Shown here: piece by piece, positions 9,394-22,006 of the stretch
How the letters are laid out: the number at the start of each line of letters is the position of its first letter
Numbering within the stretch: the first letter of the stretch is position 1
From: Rhododendron vialii
Taxonomy: Eukaryota > Streptophyta > Magnoliopsida > Ericales > Ericaceae
Length of the DNA: 64,000 nucleotides
Assembly: GCF_030253575.1 (NCBI RefSeq)
Contig: NC_080566.1
Location: 31,407,001-31,471,000, forward strand
Direction of reading: 5' to 3'
The notes under the pieces: generated by a model
The model's input: the letters and a program-made list of their open reading frames with translations, nothing else
The model's database searches: none
Told to the model about the DNA's origin: nothing
Translations under genes and position numbers: made by a program

Positions 9394-10521
9394 ATGCTAA
9401 ATCTGATCTCACACTTGCGTGCAAAACGTCTCTGCCCTAAACCCAACAACTCATACTTCCCCTGTTTCTTCTCCTCTTCTGTATCGTCCACTCGCACCTC
9501 AACTCCGACCTCAAACTCCTCCATCTCCAATTTCCTTATCGAAACCTTAGCATTCTCTCAACCACAAGCCGTTTCCATCTCCAACCGTTTCCCATCGGGA
9601 AAATCCCTGGAAAAGCCACACTCCGTGGTTCAATTTCTCAAACAACTCGACTTCTCTGACGCCCACATTCGATCCTTCATCCGGCGCAATCCCGAGACCC
9701 TCTTCTCCGACGTGGACAAGACTTTGAAGCCGAAGGTGCAGTTTTTTGAGGACCTGGGTTTCACTGGTCCTGATCTCGGTAACTTCATTTCAACCCATCC
9801 TCGTGCTTTGTTTTACAGTTTGGAGAGAACTTTGATACCCTGCGTTGATATAATCAAGAAAACCCTTGTAAAAGAAAGAAACAATCAGGATTTGATTCAG
9901 GTTTTGCGGAGGTCTCATTGGGGCTCCTCTGCATCAAGATTGAAATGCAACATTGCCTTCTTGGAGAGCTGTGGACTTGTTGGGTCCCAGCTCTCGATGC
10001 TTTTGAAGAAGCAACCTCGGCTTTTCTTCATTTCAGAGACGGCTCTTAGGGACCTTCTTTCGCGAGTTTTAGATATGGGTTTTTCTGTTGATTCGGGGAT
10101 GTTCGTTCATGCTGTCTCCACAGTTGGTGGCATGAGTGCTGAGACTTTTAGTAGGAAGTTTGAGTTGTTTAGGAGTTTTGGGTTTTCGGATGAGGAATGT
10201 ATGGATATGTTTAGGAGGGCTCCGGTGTTACTTGCGGTTTCCGAAGGGAAGTTGAAGTTGGGGATGGAGTTCTTCTTATATGATGTCAAGTTGGAGAGGT
10301 CTGCTTTAGTTAGTTGGCCTACATGTTTGACATACAGCATGGGTGAGAGAGTCCTCCCTCGGTATAGAGTTTTACAGGTTTTGAAGTGCAAGAGGCTGTT
10401 AAAGAAGGAGCCAAGTCTAAATGTATTGGTTTTGACGGAAGAGAAGTTTCTAGAGAAATTTATATCAAGGTTTAGAGATGATGCAGAGGATCTTTTGGTG
10501 GCTTACAAGGGCGATCCTTAA
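9394..10521 (+). CDS. mTERF: mTERF family protein, organelle-targeted (copy 2, class B)
   Basis: Intact intronless gene of 375 codons. The N-terminal 45 residues are basic and Ser/Thr/Phe-rich, a likely organelle transit peptide. Repeated mTERF motifs follow, including LKPKVQFFEDLGFTGPDL, LKKQPRLFFISE, DEECMDMFRRAPVLLAV and RVLPRYRVLQVLKCKRLL. The start ATG is preceded by a CT-rich leader (9355-9392) and fits the start of the paralogues. Its downstream flank (10522-11100) is similar to that of copy 5 (54897-55560), not that of copy 1. A PIF/Harbinger-like MITE ends 58 bp upstream, so the core promoter must lie in or next to it. The molecular role is not deducible beyond organelle gene expression. 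Confidence 0.93.
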   Translation: MLNLISHLRAKRLCPKPNNSYFPCFFSSSVSSTRTSTPTSNSSISNFLIETLAFSQPQAVSISNRFPSGKSLEKPHSVVQFLKQLDFSDAHIRSFIRRNPETLFSDVDKTLKPKVQFFEDLGFTGPDLGNFISTHPRALFYSLERTLIPCVDIIKKTLVKERNNQDLIQVLRRSHWGSSASRLKCNIAFLESCGLVGSQLSMLLKKQPRLFFISETALRDLLSRVLDMGFSVDSGMFVHAVSTVGGMSAETFSRKFELFRSFGFSDEECMDMFRRAPVLLAVSEGKLKLGMEFFLYDVKLERSALVSWPTCLTYSMGERVLPRYRVLQVLKCKRLLKKEPSLNVLVLTEEKFLEKFISRFRDDAEDLLVAYKGDP

Positions 10522-11287
10522 TGGAATAGGAAATCTAAACCCTTAGTTGATTGTTGCGTTTAGCGGTCATTGCCAATTACGCCATTGATGTGGAACTTTT
10601 GGAGTATTTTGTGGTGAGAAACCACCCTATGGGAAAGCCTTGAGCACCTCTGGAACCACCACAACTTGAATTAGAACTCCAGTTTTCGCCTCACATTTCC
10701 TTCGAGTCCAAAATGCTCTTTCGAAAAAATTGCTGGTATTTTGGTGATAAAAGTTCGCTAGCTAGAGCTTTATGGTATGCACTGTCGTTACAATTTTTTT
10801 TCTCTTCTAACATGATAGCATGGTTTGATAACCTTAAGCAATTAGGATGCATTGTGTTGAACCTTGCAGGAATGAGACAGGTGAAGGGTGACTGATTGGA
10901 TACGTAATTTGCTGATGATGTGGTCTCAATTTCAAGAAGAAGATTATCGACAGCTAGTGGTGCCTATTTTGTTTGAGTAAAAGGATTAGAATGGGTATGA
11001 AAGGTACCTACTAGCTAGTTACACTTTTTTGTCATTTTGTAAATATTTTGTTTGGCAACGTTGTTTTAATTTGTTTTGTCATTTGGATACATTAATCCGG
11101 ATTGTTTTTCACCTTTGACTTAAAACAAGACATCGGATTTCACCGGTGGTTGCCTAGCTGGAGTCTTCCCTTTTCAACTTGAACGATACATTTCAAAGGA
11201 GAAGGTTTACTTCCAATTTTGCTGTTGTGCTTTATATTTGTGTCATAATCACAGCTTGTGCTCATAATTTGCATACAATTGGTAGTT

Positions 11288-11662
11288 AAGGAGTTTTGGG
11301 TTTTCGTCGGAGGAATGTACGGATATGTTTAGGAGGGCTACGGGGTTACTTGTGGACCTTGTGTTTTCCGATGGGAAGTTGAAGTTGGGGATAGATTTTC
11401 TCTTGAAGGATGTCAAGTTGGAAAGGAATGCGTTAGTTAGTTATCCTATTTGTCTAATGTTCAGCATGGAGAAGAGAGTAATTCCTCGTTATAGAGTTTT
11501 ATGGGTTATCACGTCCAAGGGGCTGGCTGTTACAGAAGGAACCTTGTTTAACTTTTTTATTGACTATGTCAGAAGTGGAGTTTCTGGGAAAATTAATGTC
11601 AAGGTTTCCAGATGATGCAAAGGAAATCTTGGAGATTTAAAAGGGTGACCTTTTGGATTCTT
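11288..11662 (+). pseudogene. mTERF 3'-terminal fragment (copy 3, class A)
   Basis: Only the last third of an mTERF gene is present. It begins abruptly at GGAGTTTTGGG and includes EKRVIPRYRVLWVITSKGL. Compared with copy 4 it has a small insertion after the RRAT block and a frame shift after the SKGL block. A TAA at about 11638 stands where the intact genes read EIYKG. The downstream flank (11663-12000) matches those of copies 1 and 4. It is a truncated pseudogene, probably the remnant of a duplicated class A gene behind copy 2. Confidence 0.88.
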
Positions 11663-12009
11663 GACTCTTCCATGAAATAAGAATTGGGAGCCCTTCGTTC
11701 ATTGCTGTTTTGGCCGTCCAGCCGTCCTGATCAGTTACGCTGCAATGTTGCACTTTAGGTGTAGTTTGTGGCCAGAAACCTCCCTATGGGAGAGCCGTGG
11801 AAGCTATGGAACCATATCGGGAATTAGACTTGTTTTATCCCATGCTCGGAGAGGCTTTCTTTGATACATTTGCTCACTCGGATTTGGGTGGTAAAAGTTT
11901 ATTTATAAGTGAAAACTTGTTGCACTATGGTATTACGTGTCGTAACATGATAGACCATTTGGGGAGGAGACCAATTGTTGGGGCAAGCATTTCTTAAGCT
12001 GTTAATATA

Positions 12010-14337
12010 ATGCTGACTTCAGATCATAGAAGAGTTGGTTATGCGAAGCAGTTATTGCCCTATAGCTGTTTGATGAATTGCTTCTCATCGCAATTGAGTA
12101 TAATCCAAACAAGTTTCAGAGACTACCCATGTCTGTGATGGTAAATATACATTCGATGTCACATTGCTAAGAGAAACCAATGGAGCAGGTAGAGGACAAA
12201 ACGGAAGATGCTATGGGTGGTTAAACTCCGATTGTACAATGGACACCAAGTCGTGTACCTGACATTTTTTTGGTACTAGAATCCGTAATGTTTGTTCGAA
12301 CTGATTAAAAGTCAAACAAAATCTTCTGTTGCGCAATTTTAGCTTCTTCATTAAACTCCAACTAGAACAAACCCAATTGTATACCGCGAGTTCTTATCCA
12401 GATTTCATGTTAAAAACATGATAGTTACGATTATGCGTATCATTGACATTTTGTCTTTATGCTTGACTACAGTCAAACCTATAGTGTACTCTTTTATTCA
12501 AATATGCAGTTTTATGGGCGCTTGTATTCTGTTAAAAACATTTACACATCTTTGCTCATGTATTGTTTCATCTTTCTGTAGGAATTTAGGACTCCATAAT
12601 TCATAAACCCATAGCTCCAGGGTGCTCTTTTTTCTTTTTTCTTTTTTTTTCTTTTTTAAATTTAAGAAAGCGCACTTTTGGAGATATGCTTATGCAGAAC
12701 TAAAATAGCAATGCAAAGACTTCTAAAGTTAACATTAATCATACTAGCAAATTGAGTCTTGCATTTCTAAAGTCAACATTAATAATAGAAAATTGAGTAT
12801 TGCATTTCTAATCCCTTAGCCATTTTCCTGAGTTAACAATACAGAATTGCCCTATTCTAAAGGTAGTCGATCGTGGAAATTTAGGTCATACTTTCTAATT
12901 CGAAAAATCAACGAGACAAGAATTACATCAATGCCAACGGCAAGAGTTTAGAGAACTTCATGGATTCATATTCTTTGATCATAATTGTTTATTTTGGGCA
13001 TACTCAATTTAAGTATTTTTGAAATTCCTTGAGTTTGGTGTCCCACACAAGGTCTGTTAGCATTTGCAATCTGAAGGAGGAAAAAAAAAATAAAAATCAA
13101 GGTATCATATTCACCTTTTATTACACTTTTGTCTTCCAATTTAAGAAATGAATGACAAGACTTTATCGTGTCTCATCATAACAACTGATACTGGGAGGAG
13201 ATTTAGGCGTTAAGGTCGTATTTTATATTTTAAATCAAGTGTTATATGTCAACTTATCTAGCGTTTGTCGTTTCTTCAAGTGAGTTCATGGATTGTGGTG
13301 CTGTAAGAAAGCATGAAATACTACTATGCGTAGACCATCGATGGTGCCACTCCATGTTTATTTGAAATCGGATCTTTCCATCGGTATTGTTCTTCATATT
13401 ATCTGAACTTTGTTTCCGTAACAAAGAATGGCTTCCACAAACAATTAGTACTTGTCTTGGCAGAAATCTTTCCATAGTCAATGTCGTAATGTAGGAGACG
13501 AAGTTGTTCAAACATGCTAGAGTTGTGCTTCTTCAAACATTGGGAGTTTTTATGTGGCAATGAATACTTGACAAGAAGAGTTTTTACTTTGAGTGTTATA
13601 ACCTAATGACAAGTTCAAGAAACTGGAAATATCATATTCATTCCATATGGGACCTATTAATTTGTTATTGCTTCGTATTTCAGAAATGTTAAGTGGGGCA
13701 TTATCGTGGGCTATTTTCCACCAAAACAACTTCACTTGGTTCTTGTGGGTTTAACGGGTTTAACTTTGTGTGTAGCTTTCCATTGTGGATTCCGCTCCCC
13801 CTCTCCATTTTTCGCAAGTGTCTATCGGGAAAATCTACTTGTTATTACGTGAACTAGGACATTCCTTACTCTTTTCTTTAATTGACATTGTTAGAGGGTG
13901 GTGCATCGTTCTTATATTACTCCTCTTTAAGTGCTTTAGAATTATAACTGGCGGTTTAGTGTTTGTAGAATGAGCGGCTTAGTTGAAAATTTCGGAATGA
14001 TTCTTGCAACTTGTGTTATTTTTCATTCGGAAAGCGTATGTCTTATGGGTCAAGAACATGACCTCAGTATGCCAGATTACCAGATTTGGTTGCTCTAGCC
14101 AATGCACACGACACTAATTACAAATAGAGGCTTTGACAATTAATGACTTGCCAAGTTGATGTTATATTGAGTTTTTGTACCCCATATAGTTGTACACACC
14201 ATTCACGTGATGTTCTGAACCCATGAACCAAGGTACCATCCTTGTGTAGCTGGAGTAACTCAATACACCACATATAAACGCAGGGTCGGCCTAGGGGTAA
14301 GCCCAACAAGCTTTCGGTCTTAGGCAATCTCTTGGGT
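12010..14337. other. Gene-poor intergenic stretch
   Basis: 2.3 kb of AT-rich sequence with a CT-rich tract near 12625-12660. No frame longer than about 85 codons and none with recognisable similarity. No clear transposon ends were found. Confidence 0.5.
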
Positions 14338-14464
14338 TGGAAAAAATCTTCAATGTAACGATTATTTGTAATCTTATCTCATAGGATTTGGGTCACATGT
14401 ATGTGTAAATCCCACACTATGTCAAAGAGGCGTTACAAATAATCGTTGCATTTGAAATTTTCTC
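14338..14464. repeat. Small foldback MITE-like inverted repeat
   Basis: The arm with GTAACGATTATTTGTAA (14356-14372) is mirrored by TTACAAATAATCGTTGC at about 14434-14450. The repeat extends to AAAAATCTTC and GAAATTTTCTC at the edges. Length is about 127 bp. No certain target duplication. Confidence 0.6.
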
Positions 14465-14660
14465 GTTGGGTTGGGGCAACCAAACAAATAATAATTTAAG
14501 CCAGATGTACATATAAAAAAGTTAACCATAGTAGCACAAACCAGTTGTTGGCGTTGTTGTCATTGCAAGCTATCGAAGGACTAAGCGATGTAAGTTTGAT
14601 TCCTAGGACCCCACACCCCTCTTTTATGTTTTATTTATTTATTATTTTGTATGACTTTTA

Positions 14661-14807
14661 GGCTCTCCGTTCCACTAAGTTTCTTATTTCTTAAATACTT
14701 ATTTTCTGCTTTACGAAGCAAGTCATTATCTCACAATACATCAGCTTTAATTAAAAAAAATACTTATTTGAAATATAAGTATTTATTTTTCTTAGCCGAA
14801 CGGAGCC
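14661..14807. mobile_element. Tourist-like (PIF/Harbinger) MITE
   Basis: A 147-bp element with terminal inverted repeats GGCTCTCCGTTC at left and GAACGGAGCC at right. Exact TTA duplications flank it at 14658-14660 and 14808-14810, the hallmark of Tourist elements. The interior is AT-rich and self-complementary. Confidence 0.8.
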
Positions 14808-16898
14808 TTAATAGTAAATGGGCAACAAAGTATGAAGTTAGGTTAGGGCAACTTAAATGTCAAGTGCGCACTGTATAAACGCATTCCACCTATGGTCATC
14901 GGTTTGTATATCAATGCATGATGAATTCCCTCTTCATTTTCAATTTGAATGGAGATGGGTTAGCTTGCGTCTGATTAGCCGGTAAAACACACATTCTTTC
15001 ATTCTATTGTGCATATTCTCTGTCCTGGCGGTGTGAAATGTAAATGGCTATGCGTATTTGGAAGGGATCCTCTTAATTTTCTGTTCTTACCTCTGCTAAT
15101 TTGTGTGATGAATACATTGGCCGCAAAGATCAATCCTCTAAAGAAAAGTACTCCACTTGGTTATAATTACATCAATGATTCTATAGTACAGGCCATCCAC
15201 TTGGTTCAAAAGTCACAAAAAGTCTTGAACTTCAAGAAAAAATATGCAAACTGTCATTGACCGGTACAAATTCAAATTAAAAATAACCAAAAAAAAAAGA
15301 GACTAATTTTATTAACTAAAATAAGTACTTATTTTTCGAACTAAAAGTGACGTATTGTGAGAGAGTGACTTGTTTCGTAAATCTCAACAAAAAATAGTAC
15401 TTCAAAAATAATAATGGGGTAACTATTATCTCCACAATGTTCCAGCTTAAAAAGAAAAGGGAGGCGGGGAATGACGATATGAGCCAAAAACATTCAGTTC
15501 AGATGATTCTAACAGTTAAATACTAAGGCAAGGCCTTTTCAATTCAATCCCTTGGTTTCAGAGCATATTTCTTAAAACGAAAATATGAGGGATTGACATG
15601 AAGGCAAAAAACAAATACGAACAAAAACAACTCGAAAGACGGGGACGGACGGCACGATCAAAATAGATGGCATCACGCCAAATACCTGTACTTGAACTTC
15701 ATGCAAGTGTAACATTCAGTAATCTTCAATTCAACATGTACTGGCTTGTGTTCCAGTAGGATAACCATTTGCCAGCAAACCAAGTAGCCCCATTTAATTT
15801 TATTTCCAATCTAAGCCGGTCCTACAGCACGTCGTCCCCTTGGCCAATTCTAATTGTTGCAAACGTTCAACTACTTCCTTGATGGTTGGTCATTGGTCTA
15901 GGTCGTGACTAACACAGCGCAATGCCAATTTAGTGATTGCAGCTCCATCTTTTGCATCAAACCACGTACTGCCTCTCAAGCTTTCATGCACTACTACCAC
16001 GGGGGGACACTGTCGGCAATCCTTCCTATGCTGGGTCTTCTTAGGCCTAGTTTCGTACTCTCCCCTGGCCCAAATGTGAAGATAAAAATAATCCTCCTCT
16101 TGAGCGGCTCTTTTTGTTACAAGCTCCAAAAGTAAAACACTGTACGAGAAAACATCTGATTTATCCAAGAATTTACCTGTACAGAGATCCACAGAAATAT
16201 CATATTACAACCCATCCTTAGTTCCGTTCCTAATACAACACGAAAGCGAGGAAGAAAGTCACCCGGAACCCCAACGCATAAGAACTTTGTGATTTCAATT
16301 TTCAACGATCTCAAATAGGCAATGAATATAGAATACATGCATAACAGATGTTCCAAATCTCAAGAACCAAAGCATAAGATGAAAGCTACACTTGGAACCC
16401 ACCCAAGAACTAAGAAAGAATACAAGCATAACAGATTATCGAAATCACAAGAACCAAAGCATAATATAACAGATACACTTGGAACCCTCTAATACCAACC
16501 TAAAAATCAAGATAGTTAAAGATTATTTGCTCAGCCCTATCTAGGATGGTCTCTATCAAAGCAGCAAATGTTGCACGAAGTTGTTTTTACTGGGAGGAGG
16601 ATACTATGGGGGCTGTGGATGCGCAGCAAGAAATAGATTTTAGTGGAGTTCTCATGTTGGAAGGCAAAGAGAATGAGAGGGTTCAAGAAAATGACCTTTC
16701 CAAGGTGAATCAAGGAGGCGGTGGCAATGATGCAAGACGGATTTGAAATAGGGCTAAGTATGATCAAACATGAAGAGAAAAAATGGCTGTTTTGGGCCTG
16801 TGAACAGTAGACGTGAACAGTATTTTGTAAGGAGAGAAGAGTTAGAGAAGGATAGATCCAAGGCCTCACACCTAGGTTACCAAAGGCATCACACCTAA

Positions 16899-17552
16899 GA
16901 GCATCCGCAATGAGTGTGTTATATTTGTGTATCAAAATGTTTGTTAAAGTATGTGTTAGAATAAAAAATGGGTTCTACAAGTGTGTGTTAACTTAAAAGT
17001 GTGTTAGTATATATATGAGTACCTCAATGGGTTAGTTAGGAGTGTATTAACTCTTTAAAATAATGTATCAAAACAATGGCTATAATAAAAACTTTTACAA
17101 TAACTATATGTCACCAACGTCATTTTTTTGTAATGAAGGAAAGGCCAACGGCCATGTTCCTGCCACTCCACTTCCCATTTAAAAGAATTATGTTTAGAGC
17201 ATGAAATCCCATTGCCTATTTTGCCTTTATTCTGACCTTTGGTATTCAACGCATATATAGAAAAACAATGAAAAAGGCAACGGTAAATCAAGCTAACGGT
17301 AAGTTTTTAAAAAAGAAAGTAGTGTAAGCATTTATGTTTTATGGTTGAAGTTTGAATTTATAGGGATAGGACCCACTTATTGTTTGTTAACTTCTTTGCT
17401 AAACTTGATAACCATACTAACACACTACTACATTTAGCACACTCTAGTACACTCTAACACACAAGTATTGTGGCACAAAAAATACAATTTTGTTTGTTAA
17501 ATCTTAACACACACAATTAACATACTAATTAACAAACTCATTGCGGATGCTC
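16899..17552. mobile_element. PIF/Harbinger-type non-autonomous element in the pseudokinase intron
   Basis: A 654-bp element with terminal inverted repeats GAGCATCCGCAATGAG at left and CTCATTGCGGATGCTC at right, exactly complementary over 16 bp. Exact TAA duplications lie at 16896-16898 and 17553-17555. Subterminal repeats of the type GTGTGTTA / TAACACAC are frequent. No transposase frame. Confidence 0.88.
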
Positions 17553-19500
17553 TAAGGCCTCTTTAGCATCACACCAAAGAATGAGATTGCAATCATAAAA
17601 GCTTAAAGGTAATTTTTCATTCACTCAATCATTCATAATTCAAGCTCTTGAGATTACATGACTTAGACAGACTCCATAACACTTGAATGCAAAAAATTAC
17701 CTGTATTCCCATTACGTCTAGGTAGAATGAATGTGTGAATGCAGATAACTATTCCTATTCCCTAGAAGGATGGATATGATGAATGTGTTACATAATGGTT
17801 GAATGCATTTAATATGCGGTCAAACTTCCCTAAATGAAAAGACACAAGGGTCATGAAGAGTCATAGCCTTCATTGTTCTAGATAACGTCTAGTAAATATC
17901 CCAAGTAGGCTCTTCATCATCCCAAATCATTGAATCTTTTGAAACTACCAAACTACCCATTGCATTAATCATGGACCGCATCAGGCAAGGACGGCGTGTA
18001 GTTTGGGAATTAGAAGCAGGGGCATGTCATGTGGTACTTACAGTTGAGGGAATTGAAGATGTAGTTGAGGGGAGATCATTATGTTCCGGCTGGAGACAAT
18101 GTTAGAGCTAACGGTTTCTTTGCCCCACTTTGGCCACATAGCACAAGGAGTTATGTGAGTTGTATCCGCACATTAGCAAACCACCGGGGGTGAAAGTGAA
18201 GTTTTCCCTTTAATTTACGGTCAGTACTAAAACCATTGGCTAGTCCACTATAGTTTTCCATCAGTCACTTGCACTGCAAAGAAGCCCAGCCCATACCCAT
18301 TTTTTGTGCCAACCCAAAGTTATCAATCTCGTACCCCGGTCAAAGTACTGTTTCCTCTATTGGAGAGGTACGTACTAGTAGTCTAGTACCAGGATATATC
18401 TTGGTACCGTTTCGGATTGACCGCAATTAAAATTTTATGTATTCCTCAATATATTTACGTATGATCCAAAAAATTTGACAAACAAACAAGTTACAACATT
18501 TTAATGTACCTCAACATTACCAAAATAGATTTCTAAATTAAAACATCCATTATCTAGTTTATAGGAAAAACAAGTTCTAAGATAGTTCTGCAAATCATTG
18601 ACAATTTCTGCCAATCCTACAAAAATCATTAATCAATTTTATGGTAAACAAATAATTGAGGTTAAGTATTAACAAAATGAAAAAAAAACCAGAATGAATA
18701 ATTTTTCCATAAAGATATCTCTGCCGTCCAATGTCTTGTACAAAAGTCAATCCCACCCAAATGCCTCTCTCTCTCGCCATCTATACATATATAATTCCCT
18801 TTTTCCCACTGTTACTTGTTTAATTTAAAATTTGTACCCAACGTATTCACGAAATGATCAAGAAAAGCGAGCAATAAGGGTTGTAGATTGTGATACAACT
18901 TTCAGAGCATTCTACCGGAGTAGTCCATCGTGAGTCACAGTTCTGAGAGAACCTAAGTTTTGCACCGGACGGAATCCACAAAATGGACGAGATGGCCCGC
19001 AACAGCCCGGATTAGAGCGGTATCTCTACCGAGATGGAACCAAGAGTCAGGTATCCCGTTCTTTTGCCGGTATGGTACATCTCGGCCGGTACTAACCGGT
19101 ACAGTACGAGATCGATAACTAAGTGTGAAACTAGCTCATTATGCAAAGAGACAACTCCCACTTGCATATTATGCACTCGAAGGCAACTGTGGACAGCAAT
19201 AGGGAGAAAAAACCACCACACTTGTTATCCTACCATTCTTGGAAACAGAAAGTTGAAGCGTTTTATATTTTAAAAAAATAAAGACAACTGAAACGCAATT
19301 AAGTCTCTCATCCCCTTCCCCATAGTGACATAACAAACAGTAACCCTAGCCATTGATTCCTTACAAAATCGAAGCTCTTCAACTGATGAAACTCTTGTTC
19401 AATCCACTAACATGTCCACATCATTGCATCGTTGAATATCTGATAGTTATATTTTCTTAACCCATTTATCTTGTTACTTGGGTGGCTTAGCATGTTCCTA
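17553..19500. other. Intronic, GGTACC-rich patches of a possible decayed hAT element
   Basis: Within the long pseudokinase intron. Patches at 18320-18425 (TCTTGGTACCGTTTCGG) and 19018-19110 (CGGCCGGTACTAACCGGTAC) recall the hAT MITE at 1657-2038 and may be the two ends of a larger relative. No target duplication was established. Confidence 0.4.
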
Positions 19501-19516
19501 TGTGTTTTCAGGTTTT

Positions 19517-19614
19517 GATGATCATTTGATGTGAAATGGCCAGCACGAAGCCTGTAGATGGTTGCATGATCATTTGACGTGAAATTGCCAACAGGAGGCC
19601 TGTAGATGGTTGCT
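19517..19614. repeat. Tandem duplication, about 47-bp unit, two copies
   Basis: Two imperfect units in a row, each containing GATCATTTGA-GTGAAAT and CCTGTAGATGGTTGC. This lies in the pseudokinase intron and has no recognised function. Confidence 0.7.
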
Positions 19615-19889
19615 ATGAAGCTGGGAGACCTTGGAGGCGATTGATGAAGAAAAGAGAGAAGCCGTGGATACTTGGAACCATTTTCATGGAAATCCAAATC
19701 AATCCGATTCAGAAGGAAAAATCTAAGAGTCTGATTCAATCCCGAAATAAGAGTCAGCTGCATAGCCTTTAGCATTTTTAACACACGTCTCTCATCTGAT
19801 GTCCGATCATTGGGATGATTCAAGTTCGGGTTGGAAAGCTAACTTAAAGAGCTACAACTTTGTGTGCAATACAATTTTTTAAAATCTCG

Positions 19890-20690
19890 ACATTTACAAG
19901 GTCAAAACGAGCAGGCGAGAAGAATAAAGAAAGCTGAAAAAGAGAAGTCCGTCCTGATGGAGGACCAAAGCATCCGGACAGGATTTTTTTGTCCGCCAGA
20001 TATTTTTTAGGGCCAAGCATCCGGACGGGATACCCAAGTGTCTGGACACCGTATGTCAGGTTTGATGAGTGCGAAAGGCCAATTAAAAGGGTTTTAAAGG
20101 AGGAACTATAAAAGGGGAACCCTACGTCTTTTTTGAGGTTACCAAACATTCTCAAGAGGGCTCCAGAGAAACGCAAAGAAGAGCTCAAGCATTCAAGGAT
20201 GCATGGCTTTCACCAAAGATTCAATATCTCTTCCTATTGGCGGCTAACTCCATATGATGGCGTGAGATTGAAGACAATTTTTGATGGGACAAGTGGTATA
20301 CTCTACTTTTTGGTAAAGGGAAGAAAAGGGTGTCGAAGAGCTGAAGTTGTTTTTACTTAGGTTTGAAGTAGTTTTTATTGTCATTTAAGAGTATTTTCTT
20401 AGCTTTCTTCACCGCTACGTAATCTCCTCATAAACAAGGTGTTCATAAGCATCACACCACCTGCTATAGATGGATTGTGGTAGGTGGCAGTAGCTGTTTT
20501 TTAAGTACAGGAGTTGGCTGGAGTCATTAGTCAGTTATAATGGGTGAGAAGATTAGTTGGTTGGTTAGGGAATCTCTTGTGAGGATCGAGGTAATGTGTT
20601 GTTTTGTGTAAATTGGAGCCAATGGCTCCCTTGTGTAACTGTTCCATTGTTCTTCAATAAAGATTCCCCAATGTGTCAATGGCGACTGAC
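19890..20690. mobile_element. LTR-like segment (decayed)
   Basis: Contains repeated GCATCCGGACAGG / GTCTGGACACC motifs, a TATA-box-like ACTATAAAAGGGG near 20106 and an AATAAA signal near 20656, arranged as in a retrotransposon LTR. The TG and CA ends could not be fixed and no internal domain adjoins it. Similar CTGGAC wording occurs in the LTR candidate at 56899-57377. Confidence 0.35.
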
Positions 20691-22006
20691 ATGATCCTTT
20701 TTCACAAGAGAACATTCAAGTTCAAAAATTGCGCACATCAAATAGATACAGTGGGAAATGATCGGCATCCAGAGGTTTTTCTTCTTGGTAATCTTCCCCC
20801 CAATACCATACTATTACAAATCGCAGCGTTTAGGAAGATTACACACGGATTACAGCATGGGCCTTGAGTTTCAAATAAAACGCCTTGAGTTTCAAATAAA
20901 ACGCAGTGAAAGCATAGGAAGAGAAAAACCTGTGTCGGAAAAACATGGATCCACATAGCCAACACACCCCCACACTTTTTCAAACGGGGGAATATCACCA
21001 AAATCTCCACCAACAAGCATACCGAAGTCAACTAACTTCAGATGGCAAACCTGCAAGCCCGATAATATTAGATCTTCCCAAAAGGTTCTCAAAAGAAAAA
21101 AGTGGTGCAAAAACAGGACTTATTACCTTGTCAAGCACTAAATTATCAGCACAGATATTGCGAAGCTTGAGGTGTTGAGAATGAAAAGCTTCAAGGAGAC
21201 ATGCAAATTGAATTGCAACCTTGATTCGTGAAAACCAGCCAAAATCATCTATAAAAAAACAAATAAGGCCAGTTAAGACGAATTCATGAAAGGCTCTACG
21301 GGTTGATGAAGGCCCAATTATAATCAGCTGAGGTGGTTCTCCACGGAGAAAACTTCCTTCATCACGATTTTACTAAGAAAGATGCTAATTACTTGTGGGA
21401 CAGAAACACAAAAGAAATAAGGCTACAAAACCCAACCTCGAGGAAGGAGGTTACGCAGGGTATCCAGTGGATCTAGCTCATACACGGCAGCCAGCCGCCC
21501 ATTTACAAGGCAGCTTCCAATTAACTTTACCATGTTATGATGGCTTGACAAGGGTGATGATACTGTCAGTAGCTTCATTTCATGCTATGACACACAAGAA
21601 GAACATAATTTGAAACAACAGTTAAAAACAAGCAAGCAATGAAATCAGACAGAGCTTTTTTTTTCCTTCAATAACACACACTTGCGTGGAATCTTCCTTT
21701 AGCAATTTGTCTCCAGAACCTGTTAGAAGGGTTAGCAAAGGATCTAACTTCTCCCAAACAATAGTTCCATGCTTTCACCATAACATTAGCCTTGTGGATG
21801 TTGTCCAAGCCTCGTTGCTGAATACTTTTTCCCTGATACACTTGGCCAAACAGGGTATTACCAATAAAGTCTTCTAGAACCAAACCACAAGGCAAGTCTG
21901 CCATAGTACCTTCAAAAAAAATAGGGAACCCTTTCGTCAACTGATATGCTTACAGACAGAGAAAATGAGTTATAACCTTATACAAGTAAAGGCAACATGG
22001 GTTCCA

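Larger units (their letters stand above)
15890..21904 (-). pseudogene. Receptor-like pseudokinase gene, split by a 4.75-kb transposon-filled intron, premature stop near the C-terminus
   Basis: Minus-strand exons give a kinase domain in order. Exon 1 (21904 to about 21690) has DFIGNTLFGQVYQGKSI and VMVKAW with the beta-3 lysine. Exon 2 (21584-21437) has HHNMVKLIGSC and YELDPLDTL. Exon 3 (21248-21127) has IKVAIQFACLLEAFHS then LKLRNICADNLVLDK, where the HRD catalytic motif is missing. Exon 4 (21050-20930) has LKLVDFGMLVGGDFGD and GYVDPCFSDTG. Exon 5 (from 16176) has KFLDKSDVFSYSVLLLELV. Junctions 2-3, 3-4 and 4-5 have GT-AG borders and compatible phases; junction 1-2 is uncertain. Near the end an in-frame TGA at 15890-15892 precedes PTIKEVVERL, where kinases have RPT, so CGA probably became TGA. 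Only about 20 residues are lost, so a near full-length product is possible. The lack of HRD suggests it was never an active kinase. Confidence 0.75.
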
